Positions 41,666-48,878 of a stretch of DNA of 64,000 nucleotides are shown here, one piece after another (the first letter of the stretch is position 1; every line of letters begins with the position of its first letter). The DNA comes from Aquamicrobium defluvii (lineage in GTDB: Bacteria > Pseudomonadota > Alphaproteobacteria > Rhizobiales > Rhizobiaceae): contig NZ_SNZF01000015.1 in the NCBI RefSeq assembly GCF_004363725.1, forward strand, positions 42,403 to 106,402, in the 5' to 3' direction. A model generated the notes under the pieces. That model had not been told where the DNA came from. It worked only from the letters and a program-made list of their open reading frames with translations, and did no database searches. A program made the translations under genes and the position numbers.

Positions 41666-41694
41666 TTGACGGGCCGAAACAAAAATGATGTAAG
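41666..41694 (+). promoter_or_regulatory. Candidate promoter of tRNA-Val
   Basis: TTGACG (41666-41671) and TGTAAG (41689-41694) are 17 bases apart, placing a start a few bases before the tRNA at 41708. Confidence 0.5.
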
Positions 41695-41707
41695 CCCGCC
41701 ATCGGAT

Positions 41708-41782
41708 GGGCGTATAGCTCAGCGGGAGAGCACTTCGTTGACATCGAAGGGGTCCCAAGTTCGATCCTTGGTACGCCCACCA
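41708..41782 (+). tRNA. tRNA-Val (anticodon GAC)
   Basis: The acceptor stem GGGCGTA pairs with TACGCCC; the D arm (GCTC...GAGC), the anticodon arm CTTCG-TTGACAT-CGAAG (anticodon GAC) and the T arm CCAAG-TTCGATC-CTTGG are all perfect. A discriminator A is at 41779 and CCA is encoded at 41780-41782. Flanking bases ATCGGATG and CATCCGAT extend the acceptor helix. The prophage starts just after its 3' end, so this gene is the likely bacterial attachment site. Confidence 0.97.
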
Positions 41783-41816
41783 TCCGATCAATCACTTAGC
41801 AGTGGTGCACATAGTT

Positions 41817-41843
41817 CCCCTTAGGTTCACCGAACCTACGGGG
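41817..41843. repeat. Inverted repeat at the tRNA-proximal end of the prophage
   Basis: CCCC-T-TAGGTTC (41817-41828) faces GAACCTA-C-GGGG (41832-41843) with a 3-base loop and one mismatch. It overlaps the stop codon of the last phage gene and has no T-run. It may be a weak end of the late transcript or part of the attachment region. Confidence 0.45.
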
Positions 41844-42123
41844 CAAACCCGCCCCTGATCAGAAACCCCACCACCCCGGCGATAATCCCGCCTATAATCA
41901 GCCAGTTGATCCGGGAAAGGGCCGACTTGATGTCGCCCACGGAACTTTCCAGACCGGAGAACCGTGTGTCGATACGCGCCTCCATGGCGTTCCACTTTTC
42001 GTCATGACGGGCCGAATCAATGTCACGCTGGCGCTGCCAAGCTTCCAAGGCGGATAATCGCTGTTCGTGGGATGCCCCCCGATGCTCCACACTCACCACG
42101 CGGCTGCGCAGATCGCTATCCAT
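41836..42123 (-). CDS. XhlA-like coiled-coil protein with C-terminal membrane anchor (lysis region)
   Basis: A 95-residue protein: a charged helical region (residues about 1-70, with AMEARIDTRFSGLESSVGDIKSAL) and a single C-terminal membrane helix (INWLIIGGIIAGVVGFLI). This layout is that of hemolysin XhlA-type proteins found next to holins and endolysins. It probably supports lysis at the inner membrane, but holin activity is not shown. The ATG at 42123 begins MDSDLRSRVV; the frame opens at a GTG at 42150. It is the last gene of the prophage before the tRNA. Confidence 0.65.
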   Translation of the reverse strand: MDSDLRSRVVSVEHRGASHEQRLSALEAWQRQRDIDSARHDEKWNAMEARIDTRFSGLESSVGDIKSALSRINWLIIGGIIAGVVGFLIRGGFAP

Positions 42124-42140
42124 CTCATTCGCCTTTTCCA

Positions 42141-42344
42141 CTACCAGCACCCCTGCCGCTTTCCGAATGTGTCAGTCGATACGAGATACCGGGCGATTGC
42201 TTCCTCGCGCTGGACGAGGCTCACCGGGTCGTTGGCCTTCGGTGGTGGTCTCCACCCATCACATACCGAGGCCGGCGCACTCGTCTGGCACGCCGCCAAG
42301 AGCGGCACACAGGCCAGCAGCATCCATGTCGCGTATCTGGTCAT
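42141..42344 (-). CDS. Putative outer-membrane spanin subunit (Rz1-like lipoprotein)
   Basis: A 67-residue lipoprotein: signal segment MLLACVPLLAAC with lipobox LAAC (Cys19) and a short mature part (about 48 residues). Its first 86 bases overlap the 3' end of the preceding membrane protein gene in another frame, as Rz1 is embedded in or overlaps Rz in many phages. Together they would fuse inner and outer membranes at the end of lysis. The mature part is not very Pro-rich, so assignment rests on lipobox, size, overlap and position after the endolysin. Confidence 0.6.
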   Translation of the reverse strand: MTRYATWMLLACVPLLAACQTSAPASVCDGWRPPPKANDPVSLVQREEAIARYLVSTDTFGKRQGCW

Positions 42345-42513
42345 CGACCTTTGTCCTTTCGCGCAGCACGTCGATTGATCTGGTGAGGACGGCCTGCCGC
42401 TCGGCCTTTAGGCCCGATGTGTACCCATCGAACCATGCGGCGGTGAGAAGTCCGGCCACGAACAGAAGGCCAAGCAGCACGCGACCGAGGGGAGAGAGCA
42501 GGAAGGACAGCAT
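42259..42513 (-). CDS. Putative inner-membrane spanin subunit (Rz-like)
   Basis: An 84-residue protein with one N-terminal membrane helix (LGRVLLGLLFVAGLLTAAWF) and a periplasmic helical stretch (LKAERQAVLTRSIDVLRERTKVDDQIRDMDA), the Rz topology. It is shorter than classical Rz. Its ATG at 42513 overlaps the stop of the previous gene (TGATG), and its last 86 bases overlap the lipoprotein gene at 42141-42344 in another frame. GGAGAG precedes the start. Confidence 0.6.
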   Translation of the reverse strand: MLSFLLSPLGRVLLGLLFVAGLLTAAWFDGYTSGLKAERQAVLTRSIDVLRERTKVDDQIRDMDAAGLCAALGGVPDECAGLGM

Positions 42514-42890
42514 CAAAGCTCTCCAGCCCGGCGCTTCAGCGTCTCGTAGCTATCGAGGCAAACTTCATTGTCGCGGTAGAACAGCTTGCGCAGGCGCATG
42601 AAATCCGCGTGTTTGGCCTCACGCTTCTTTTCCTTGCGCCGATCCAGCCACCAGATGACAAGCCAGATTGTCATGTGAATGGCGAGCCAGACCGTCAGGA
42701 TGCGGCTGTAGAGCGTCCAGAAATCGTGAGCCTGATACCATTCACCAGACGCCAGCCTGGTAACGAGATGAAGGCCTCCGATCAGCAGGGCCGGAGTTGC
42801 GAAAAACCAGATCAGCAAGGCACATGCGATGCCAAACCCGGCCATCATAGCTACGCCTGCCATCGCCTTCCCGAAAGATTGACCATCCAT
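42513..42890 (-). CDS. Phage membrane protein in lysis cassette, unknown (holin candidate)
   Basis: A 125-residue protein with two hydrophobic segments (about 9-45, MAGVAMMAGFGIACALLIWF, and 65-85, ILTVWLAIHMTIWLVIWWL) and a strongly basic C-terminal tail (DRRKEKKREAKH). The start overlaps the endolysin stop (TAATG). Location between endolysin and spanin genes, with two membrane helices and a charged tail, makes it a candidate holin, but no family match is recognised. Confidence 0.6.
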   Translation of the reverse strand: MDGQSFGKAMAGVAMMAGFGIACALLIWFFATPALLIGGLHLVTRLASGEWYQAHDFWTLYSRILTVWLAIHMTIWLVIWWLDRRKEKKREAKHADFMRLRKLFYRDNEVCLDSYETLKRRAGEL

Positions 42891-43696
42891 TACGCCAGTT
42901 CCTCCCTGATCTTACGGATGGACGCCGCCAACCTTGGCCCGAGGAAAGTCAGTATGAGCAGCCCGACGACCGCCACGCCCCCAAATGCGGCAATGTCCGA
43001 CACCTGGCTGTCACGGAGCCATGCGATCACACCGCCCACCGTGCCCGCACCTGTAGTCAGCCAGCCCCATAGCCCGGTTTCCTTTTTCACCTTGGTTTCG
43101 ACGGTCTCGGGGACCACTGGCTTTTCGACCTCGACGGGCACCTCAATCTTGGGCTGCCCCGCCTCATGCCGGCGCTTGACCTCGGAGAGAGCCGCCGTCA
43201 CCTGCATGATCGAGACGGATGCATTCTGGCCGCTGTAATAGCCCTTGCCCTTGGAGGTCGGCAGCGATGCCCATTCGCGCGCAAGGTTGTCGAGCAGCGT
43301 TTCCAGAGAGAGGCGGCCAGACAGCCATTTATCGATACCGCGCCCGCCCAGCAGATAACAGGCCATGCGGTCTTGCATGTCGCGGTCGAACAGCGCCGTT
43401 GCTGGGATGCTGAGGGCCTGCTGGATCGTTCGGCGCGTGGTGCGCACGATCTGGTAGCGGCCGACTGCCGAGGAATTCCACTTGTTTTTCGGGTGAGCCA
43501 GCATCTTGCCCTGCAAGTCATCGACCTGCTTGAGCGTCATCTTGACCAGATCCACCGGGCCGCCAGTGTAGGCACCATAGGCCAGCGTCTCGTTGTAGCC
43601 TCGGGCCTTGTCGGTGCCTTCGGACAGCCCGATGAGGTCGAGAAGCGGGCGGTACACGTGATAACGGTCGCCCGCACCGTTTGGCACGTTCGTCAT
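42890..43696 (-). CDS. Lambda-R-type endolysin with C-terminal membrane segments
   Basis: A 268-residue protein. The N-terminal 165 residues resemble the lambda R transglycosylase: LLDLIGLSEGTDKARGYNET (catalytic Glu26), SSAVGRYQIVRTT and LAREWASLPTSKGKGYYSGQ. A Pro/Val/Glu linker (about 175-205) follows, then two hydrophobic segments (WLTTGAGTVGGVIAWL and IAAFGGVAVVGLLILTFLG) and a basic end. Lambda R has no such tail, so this one is probably membrane-tethered. AAAGGAACTGAC precedes the ATG. It is the second protein of this fold in the prophage. Confidence 0.8.
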   Translation of the reverse strand: MTNVPNGAGDRYHVYRPLLDLIGLSEGTDKARGYNETLAYGAYTGGPVDLVKMTLKQVDDLQGKMLAHPKNKWNSSAVGRYQIVRTTRRTIQQALSIPATALFDRDMQDRMACYLLGGRGIDKWLSGRLSLETLLDNLAREWASLPTSKGKGYYSGQNASVSIMQVTAALSEVKRRHEAGQPKIEVPVEVEKPVVPETVETKVKKETGLWGWLTTGAGTVGGVIAWLRDSQVSDIAAFGGVAVVGLLILTFLGPRLAASIRKIREELA

Positions 43697-43726
43697 GTCA
43701 GTTCCTTTCAGATGTGGGAGAGGCGG

Positions 43727-44173
43727 TTAGAGCTTGTCAGCCGCCGTGAAAAACGCGTCGATCTGCTCTGTCGTGAACCCAAGCGCGGCAAAGCCTGCCT
43801 GCATCATCGGCTCGTCGCGGACGAAGGTGCCGCTGTTCGCATAGGCGATCTGGACCGCCTGCGACTGCGTGGCGATCCAGCCTTCGACCTGATCGAGCAA
43901 ACCGTCAGAGAGAAGCTGGAGCTTGAACTGGCGGGCGGTTACCCGGTCGGGGGCGAGAGTTGGAGGGGCAGTATAGGGCAGCACTGGCTTGCCGTCCGCG
44001 ATCCATTGATCAACAGCGGCGCGGACATTCGGCCCGAGGCCATACGGATCGCTTGCACGGCTGATATGCTCAGCCTCATAGCGTTCGTTGTTGGCGTCAG
44101 TGAGGTCCACCACGACCGAATAAACGTCCGGCTCAGATGTGGCGGTGACGGAAATGAGGTTGTGTAGTTCCAT
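43727..44173 (-). CDS. Phage protein of unknown function, after tail fibre
   Basis: A 148-residue soluble, acidic protein. It has ELHNLISVTATSEPDVYSVVVDLTDANNERYEAEHI at the N terminus and a helical C terminus (FAALGFTTEQIDAFFTAADKL). The tail-fibre gene ends within the start region (GTGATCATG), so the two are coupled. Position right after the fibre gene is where tail-fibre assembly chaperones are often encoded, but I see no family motif. Confidence 0.6.
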   Translation of the reverse strand: MELHNLISVTATSEPDVYSVVVDLTDANNERYEAEHISRASDPYGLGPNVRAAVDQWIADGKPVLPYTAPPTLAPDRVTARQFKLQLLSDGLLDQVEGWIATQSQAVQIAYANSGTFVRDEPMMQAGFAALGFTTEQIDAFFTAADKL

Positions 44174-44175
44174 GA

Positions 44176-45282
44176 TCACGCCACCCTTTGAAAAATAGTG
44201 CCTGCGCTAGCCCCGGTTCCCACTCGCCCTCGCGAACGCCAAGTTCCAGCTAAAGCGGTTCCGGTGCCCGAAGTCGTATACCCCGGTAGCGCAGGGTCTG
44301 CCGGGTCATTCGGCAAACGTACGGTTGCAGACTGGTTTCTATTCAAGCTGGCGTTTTCGAAAACGCCAACAATATGCCCGACTGGGAAATCAGTCTGATC
44401 GCGAGCGCTGCCGGTGTAGAGCCCCACTTCAGGCGGCGGCGGCGGCGGGGTAAGTGCAGCGATCGCCTGCGCAACCCTTTGCGCAGTCCACGCCCTGCGC
44501 GTTGTTGAGGTTCCGGCTTCCGCCTCGGACTGAGAGACGGTTTCGGCCGACCATTCCGACAGATTGAGCCACGCAGACCAGTTTCCGCTATTTCGCCTCA
44601 TCCGCTGCCAGGTCACCGGCGGCTGACTGTATTCGGTATAACGCTGCACCGTCTGCACGTTGGTAGCGCCTCCGCCGTCGAGGACTTCCAGCATGCCGGC
44701 GTTTGCGACGGGATAGTTCGTTCCGCCAGACGCCCCCGCGCTCTGGTTCTGCACATAGACGCCGGGCGTGGTGTAGGTATCGAGGTCTTCCGATGCGCCG
44801 ATGGCCCCGGCATATTTCAACGACGCCGTGATCTGCGATGCCCACGTCGCGGACTGCATGTCGCCAGTGCCGATGGGAAGGGCTCGAAAGCCTGTTGCCG
44901 TGCAGACGACGAATGCCGCCGCACCGTCCTGAATTGTGAGCGTGGCAGCGCCGTTGATCTGCTCGGAACTCGCCGGGTCGATAGTTACCGTCCCGCCATC
45001 GGCCATAACCCACAGCCCCCATCCGGCGGTGAGCGTGGCGGCAGCGGTCAGGTTGATCGTCGCATTCCCGGTCACGCGCCAAAGCTGGTTGTGGTCGGCC
45101 TTGGTCGCCATGTGCGTCCCGGCAGCCTTGTCCGATGACTTGGTGACCGCAGATCGCACGTCCGCCATGAACTGCCGGATCGCATCGTCACCATACTTGA
45201 TCGAACTGGAACCGGAGATGCCGATGCCATTGATGGTCGTATTTGACGCTGGGGTGGTCGAGTATTCTAAGATTCCGCTCAT
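44176..45282 (-). CDS. Phage tail fibre protein
   Basis: A 368-residue protein. The N-terminal part (MSGILEYSTTPASNTTINGIGISG, then DAIRQFMADVRSAV) is typical of fibre or spike attachment regions. The middle contains a knob-like segment (YTTPGVYVQNQSAGASGGTNYP, TVQRYTEYSQPPVTWQRMR) as in the pyocin-knob domain. A proline run at about 279-284 precedes the C-terminal receptor-side domain ending in repeated Gly/Thr/Ser strands. It should recognise the host surface. AAGGGAAG precedes the ATG. An intrinsic terminator lies just upstream on the same strand. Confidence 0.8.
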   Translation of the reverse strand: MSGILEYSTTPASNTTINGIGISGSSSIKYGDDAIRQFMADVRSAVTKSSDKAAGTHMATKADHNQLWRVTGNATINLTAAATLTAGWGLWVMADGGTVTIDPASSEQINGAATLTIQDGAAAFVVCTATGFRALPIGTGDMQSATWASQITASLKYAGAIGASEDLDTYTTPGVYVQNQSAGASGGTNYPVANAGMLEVLDGGGATNVQTVQRYTEYSQPPVTWQRMRRNSGNWSAWLNLSEWSAETVSQSEAEAGTSTTRRAWTAQRVAQAIAALTPPPPPPEVGLYTGSARDQTDFPVGHIVGVFENASLNRNQSATVRLPNDPADPALPGYTTSGTGTALAGTWRSRGRVGTGASAGTIFQRVA

Positions 45283-45300
45283 TTAACTTCCCTTCTGCAC

Positions 45301-45327
45301 GCAGAAAAAGAGCGGCGAAAGCCACTC
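45301..45327 (-). terminator. Intrinsic terminator between HNH region and tail-fibre gene
   Basis: On the minus strand GAGTGGC (45321-45327) pairs with GCCGCTC (45310-45316; one G-U) around TTTC, followed by TTTTT. It lies about 20 bases upstream of the fibre start, so transcripts arriving from the ejection-protein genes would mostly stop here unless antiterminated. Confidence 0.7.
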
Positions 45328-45429
45328 TAGTCTTTGATTCCAGTGAGTTTTTTGCTAGAAAGGGCGAACCCGCCGAGCGCGCCAACGCTCAAGCGGGTTC
45401 TAACCAAGCCAACCTGATGAGAGGTCGAA

Positions 45430-46011
45430 ATGGCTACCCGTCGTGTATGTTTGATTCCAGATTGCGGCAAGCCCAGACATGGGCATGGCTATTGTTTGAA
45501 GCATTACTCGCGATGGCGGCGCTATGGTGCCCCGCAGGCAGGCAGAACCCCCAATGGCGAACCGCTCCGCTTTATCGAGCAAGTCGCACTCCCCTATTCA
45601 GGGGACGATTGCCTAATCTGGCCATACGGCCGCTTTGCGGACGGTCGCGCTCAGATGAACGTTGGCGGACGGCCAAGGCGTGCCTCTCGTGTCGTGTGCG
45701 AGCGCGCCCATGGTACACCGCCTGACCCCGCCTATCATGCCGCACACTCTTGCGGCAAAGGTCATTTAGGGTGCGTCAACCCGCATCACCTGTCCTGGAA
45801 GACAGCTAAGGAAAACGGCGAAGATAAAGTCGTTCACGGCACTTCAAACCGAGGCCAAAAATCCCCAATGGCGAAGCTGGAGGTATCACAAGTGTTAGAA
45901 ATCCGCGCGCTTTTCGGTTCTGTCTCGCAACGTAAACTTGCCAAGTTGTATGGCATCAGCCACCAGCACGTCACAGCTATCGTACGCCGCGAATGCTGGG
46001 AATGGGTCTAG
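45430..46011 (+). CDS. HNH endonuclease with C-terminal helix-turn-helix (moron or homing type)
   Basis: A 193-residue protein on the strand opposite to the phage genes. The N terminus has a zinc-knuckle-like CLIPDCGKPRHGHGYCLKHY, the middle a His-Asn-His nuclease core (YHAAHSCGKGHLGCVNPHHLSW), and the C terminus a helix-turn-helix (SQRKLAKLYGISHQHVTAIV) as in NUMOD-type DNA-binding tails. Free-standing HNH enzymes of this type spread by cutting related phages. GAGGTCGAA precedes the ATG. Its 3' end overlaps the convergent ejection-protein gene by 4 bases. Confidence 0.8.
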   Translation: MATRRVCLIPDCGKPRHGHGYCLKHYSRWRRYGAPQAGRTPNGEPLRFIEQVALPYSGDDCLIWPYGRFADGRAQMNVGGRPRRASRVVCERAHGTPPDPAYHAAHSCGKGHLGCVNPHHLSWKTAKENGEDKVVHGTSNRGQKSPMAKLEVSQVLEIRALFGSVSQRKLAKLYGISHQHVTAIVRRECWEWV

Positions 46012-47840
46012 TAAAGACCGCCAACGCCTTTGCCGATTGCCGCTGCGGCACCGGGCGAGATGCCGGCCATGCTCTTGCCGTCGCGATTGGATTGCTTACC
46101 GCCAAGCGCGCCCTTGACGCCCGTAGGCGCGCCGGGGAATGTGCCGAATGCTCCACCAGTCTGGGGCGCATAGGCGTTGATCTTCCCGAAGGCAGGCGTG
46201 TTGAACGACATCATGCCCGACCTGTTGCCGGTGATCGCGTCGAGCGGGTTCCGACCCTGCGCAATCGAGCGCCCGATTGCCGCACCGATGATAGAGCCGA
46301 TGGGCCCCGCAGCCGATCCGATGGCGCTCCCGGCCATGGAGCCGACGACGCCGCGCGCGATGTTCCCGGTTTCGGTCTTGGCCGGCTGGATGCCGAACAT
46401 ACCGCCGCTGGGCTGTGTCTGGATGCCTGAATTGCCAAGCGGCCCTGCGATGCCGGGGGCTGAAGGCGCGGACGGAACCGAGGGAACGCCGCGCGAGGTG
46501 GACTGCATCCCGCGCGGATTGGTGGTGGTGGTCACGCCATACTGGTTGGTGACGCTGGTGTTGCCGAACTGGTCACGACTGACGATGGAGCCGTCATTCG
46601 CCACGCCTTGCGTTGCCAGCCCGTTGTAAACGTCCATGGCCGTGGCACGCGGCGCGCTCGGGAAAGACGATGCCATGTGAGCCTCGGCAACTCGCTGCGT
46701 CGGCGTCTTGGGCACCGAGGGGATAGCGGGGGGCGCGACAGGCGTAACCGGTGGCGCGACAGGCTGGGCCGGCACAAATGTCGGCATGACGCTGTTGGGC
46801 GGCGCAAGTTCCTGTGGGACGCCAAGCGCATTGGGTGCGGTGAGCGCGGATGGCGGGGCTTCAAATGCGGGCTTGTTCATCGCCGCCAAGGCCGCCGCTG
46901 GCGTGGGCGTGACCGGACGCGAAGGCATCGACGGAACGGAAGGCACTCCAAGCCTTTGCTCGGGCGCTGCGGTGGCGGGTGCCGTCATCTGTGCCGAGGC
47001 AAAGGACGGCGGCGTGATCTGTCCTACACCAAGTGCCGCGGCTGGAATGGACGGCATGGGAGCGGCTTGGGCCGACGAGACGAGGCCAAATCCGCGCGAT
47101 GGTGCAGGCGCGTTGACAGAAGCGAGCGCAGCGGGCGGCGTGGGCGACACAGGGCGCGATAGCGGGGTTGCCGGTATATCCGGCAGTGCCGCGCGCTCTA
47201 CCTGCCCCAATGGGGCTGAGAACGTCTGTGGGACGGACGGCATCTGGCCTCGCGCCGGTATGTTGGCGAGGTTCATAGCCGTCTGCATGTTCTGGGCGGT
47301 TGGGGCTACCGGAGCAGCGGCTATGGGCTGGAAGCGTTGGGGAGGAAGGGGCGGCATGGCAAGGGACCAAGCCCGCTCGACATCTCGCCATGATTTCGTC
47401 GGCTGGTCATACTCTTTCGGAGCGGAGGGGAGTGAAGCCCACTCTTTGCCCACAGCATTGACAAACCCCCGCACGTCTCCGGCCAAAAGAGATTGCAAGC
47501 CGTTGCGCTGGTCGATGAGCGCAAGCGCCGCAATATCCTGATTTTTCTTCGAGAAGTCCTTGAGCCCGAGTTTTCCCGCGACGCCATTCCATGTCTTGGA
47601 CAGGAATTGATAAGCACCTGCCGCCGTAGTTCGGCTTTTCTTGCCGCTCTTGGTGCTAAATGCATGGCTGGTGCCTGGATGCCATGAAAGGTCTTTGATC
47701 GGAGCAAAGCCGAAGCCGACAGCATACGGGTTAGCGCGGCGGGCCGTACCCTCCGTATAACGGATCGTTGCCAAGCCGCGCTGCACGTTCGGGTTCGACA
47801 GCAAAGACTCGTAGTATCCGGCTGATTTCAATTTTGCCAT
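46008..47840 (-). CDS. Virion-associated muralytic ejection protein (lambda-R-type lysozyme domain)
   Basis: A 610-residue protein. Residues about 10-165 match the lambda R transglycosylase: TIRYTEGTARR (catalytic Glu30), TAAGAYQFLSKTWNGVAGKL, LKDFSKKNQDIAALALIDQR, EWASLPSAPKEY. Residues 170-430 are a Pro/Ala-rich repetitive linker, in which PSVPS-like and PATPLSRPVSPTP-like pieces recur. The C-terminal 120 residues contain glycine-zipper repeats (GSMAGSAIGSAAGPIGSIIGA) of the kind that insert in membranes. It is probably packaged in the virion and opens peptidoglycan during DNA entry. Confidence 0.75.
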   Translation of the reverse strand: MAKLKSAGYYESLLSNPNVQRGLATIRYTEGTARRANPYAVGFGFAPIKDLSWHPGTSHAFSTKSGKKSRTTAAGAYQFLSKTWNGVAGKLGLKDFSKKNQDIAALALIDQRNGLQSLLAGDVRGFVNAVGKEWASLPSAPKEYDQPTKSWRDVERAWSLAMPPLPPQRFQPIAAAPVAPTAQNMQTAMNLANIPARGQMPSVPQTFSAPLGQVERAALPDIPATPLSRPVSPTPPAALASVNAPAPSRGFGLVSSAQAAPMPSIPAAALGVGQITPPSFASAQMTAPATAAPEQRLGVPSVPSMPSRPVTPTPAAALAAMNKPAFEAPPSALTAPNALGVPQELAPPNSVMPTFVPAQPVAPPVTPVAPPAIPSVPKTPTQRVAEAHMASSFPSAPRATAMDVYNGLATQGVANDGSIVSRDQFGNTSVTNQYGVTTTTNPRGMQSTSRGVPSVPSAPSAPGIAGPLGNSGIQTQPSGGMFGIQPAKTETGNIARGVVGSMAGSAIGSAAGPIGSIIGAAIGRSIAQGRNPLDAITGNRSGMMSFNTPAFGKINAYAPQTGGAFGTFPGAPTGVKGALGGKQSNRDGKSMAGISPGAAAAIGKGVGGLY

Positions 47841-47880
47841 TAAGAGTCACCGCATGATAAGATGAGCATTCGGAGGGCTC

Positions 47881-48177
47881 ATGAAGACAGCAATCATTGC
47901 CGCATTGGCGCTCGCGTGGTCATCGGCGTTCGCCGTTGCCTGCGACACGTACACAAGTGCCGAGAAGCCGCCCGGGGCTCGGGTTCTTACTGACGAGGGC
48001 TTTACGTTCTTCATCAAAGAAGGGCAGACAACCACCCACTATGAAACCGGCAGTGCCGGGACCGGCACCGGCATTCGTATAGGGTTCCCCGACGATGGAT
48101 CGGAGCCGGTTGAAATATCCCAATCAGACGGCGAGTTCTGGGTTGGCCCGGAAAAGTTTATCGAGGCGTGCGAATGA
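47881..48177 (+). CDS. Small secreted protein, plus-strand prophage moron
   Basis: A 98-residue protein with a signal peptide (MKTAIIAALALAWSSAFAVAC) and a soluble domain rich in Thr/Gly (FTFFIKEGQTTTHYETGSAG, FPDDGSEPVEISQSDGEFWVG) ending in FIEACE. AVAC is only a poor lipobox, so it may be periplasmic with two cysteines forming a bond. It runs against the phage operon, has GGAGGG before its ATG, and overlaps the next gene by 4 bases (ATGA). A lysogenic-conversion role is possible; no family is recognised. Confidence 0.65.
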   Translation: MKTAIIAALALAWSSAFAVACDTYTSAEKPPGARVLTDEGFTFFIKEGQTTTHYETGSAGTGTGIRIGFPDDGSEPVEISQSDGEFWVGPEKFIEACE

Positions 48178-48458
48178 GAGCCATCGTGCGCTTGTTTGCA
48201 TATGCACTCGTGCTTGCTGTCGCTCTGTTTTTTTTGGCAATCGCTGCCCTCGCCTTTCTGAACAAAGACCCCAAGCAATCGTTCGGAAAATGCCAGATGA
48301 GGTCGCTTGAGACATCCATTCCGAAAGAGAAGATGGACCAGTACCTTGATGCTTGCATGGTAAGCGCTGGTTTCAAGCTCAGTTTTAGAACCTGCAACTT
48401 TTCCATTGACCGCGGCCATTGGTGCTATCTTTCCACGCGCGTCTTCTGGGTTAACTAA
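48174..48458 (+). CDS. Small membrane-anchored protein, plus-strand prophage moron
   Basis: A 94-residue protein with one N-terminal membrane helix (LFAYALVLAVALFFLAIAALAFL) and an exported C-terminal domain with four cysteines (FGKCQMRSL, YLDACMVSAGF, FRTCNFSI, HWCYLSTR), likely two disulfides. The ATG overlaps the stop of the preceding secreted protein. The two together look like a small envelope-directed cassette, for example superinfection exclusion or host-surface change, which is inference only. Confidence 0.65.
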   Translation: MRAIVRLFAYALVLAVALFFLAIAALAFLNKDPKQSFGKCQMRSLETSIPKEKMDQYLDACMVSAGFKLSFRTCNFSIDRGHWCYLSTRVFWVN

Positions 48459-48460
48459 AA

Positions 48461-48480
48461 AGGGAGGCCGAAGCCTCCCC
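48461..48480 (-). terminator. Intrinsic terminator in moron region (minus-strand T-run)
   Basis: GGGAGGC (48462-48468) and GCCTCCC (48473-48479) form a 7-bp stem. On the minus strand the loop is the stable TTCG and TTTTT follows, so it ends minus-strand transcripts coming from the ejection-protein gene at 49-51 kb. On the plus strand it also follows the two moron genes but with a poor T-run. Confidence 0.75.
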
Positions 48481-48533
48481 TGTTATGCTGCCCCTCTCGA
48501 CTCTCCCTCTATCCCCTGCTTTGATACGGTGGG

Positions 48534-48878
48534 ATGTGGGAGGGGGATTTGGGCGCGATACCTGTTTTCGTTGGTGTGTTCGTGGACGGGAAGCTATCTG
48601 TCATCACAGGGATAGAGCACGAAGGCGAGCCGCTAGCCGTCTTGCAGTGGATCGGAAACCCGTCGATAGGGCAACGAAAGCCAGTTTACGTGCTTCCGAT
48701 AAAGTCAGTTCGCCACCAGCTCCACAACGACCTGAAGGCCCCCTTCCGATATCAGTTAACCGATCCACTGCCAGGATTTCTGTTCGACGGCACCGCGACA
48801 CGGCAACAGAGAAGACAGTACGGCGTTCGCAAGGCACCGGACGTAAGTCTTCCAATGGAGCCCAGCCGTCGCCAATAG
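48534..48878 (+). CDS. Uncharacterised small protein, plus-strand (overlaps an antisense ORF)
   Basis: An open frame of 114 residues with a normal-looking composition (IPVFVGVFVDGKLSVITGIE, LAVLQWIGNPSIGQRKPVYV). GGGAGGGGG would serve a TTG at 48549 better than the ATG at 48534. No family is recognised. An equally plausible minus-strand ORF (48604-48963) overlaps it, so one of the two is probably a shadow. Plus-strand morons on both sides slightly favour this one. Confidence 0.4.
   Translation: MWEGDLGAIPVFVGVFVDGKLSVITGIEHEGEPLAVLQWIGNPSIGQRKPVYVLPIKSVRHQLHNDLKAPFRYQLTDPLPGFLFDGTATRQQRRQYGVRKAPDVSLPMEPSRRQ

Noticed and set aside
41792..41995. 67-codon minus-strand open frame next to the tRNA
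   Set aside because: It overlaps the XhlA-like gene in another frame, is Arg/Gly-rich and has no ribosome site.
41783..46011. Phage integrase or excisionase near the tRNA
   Set aside because: All ORFs here are lysis, fibre or HNH genes; no tyrosine or serine recombinase motifs were found.
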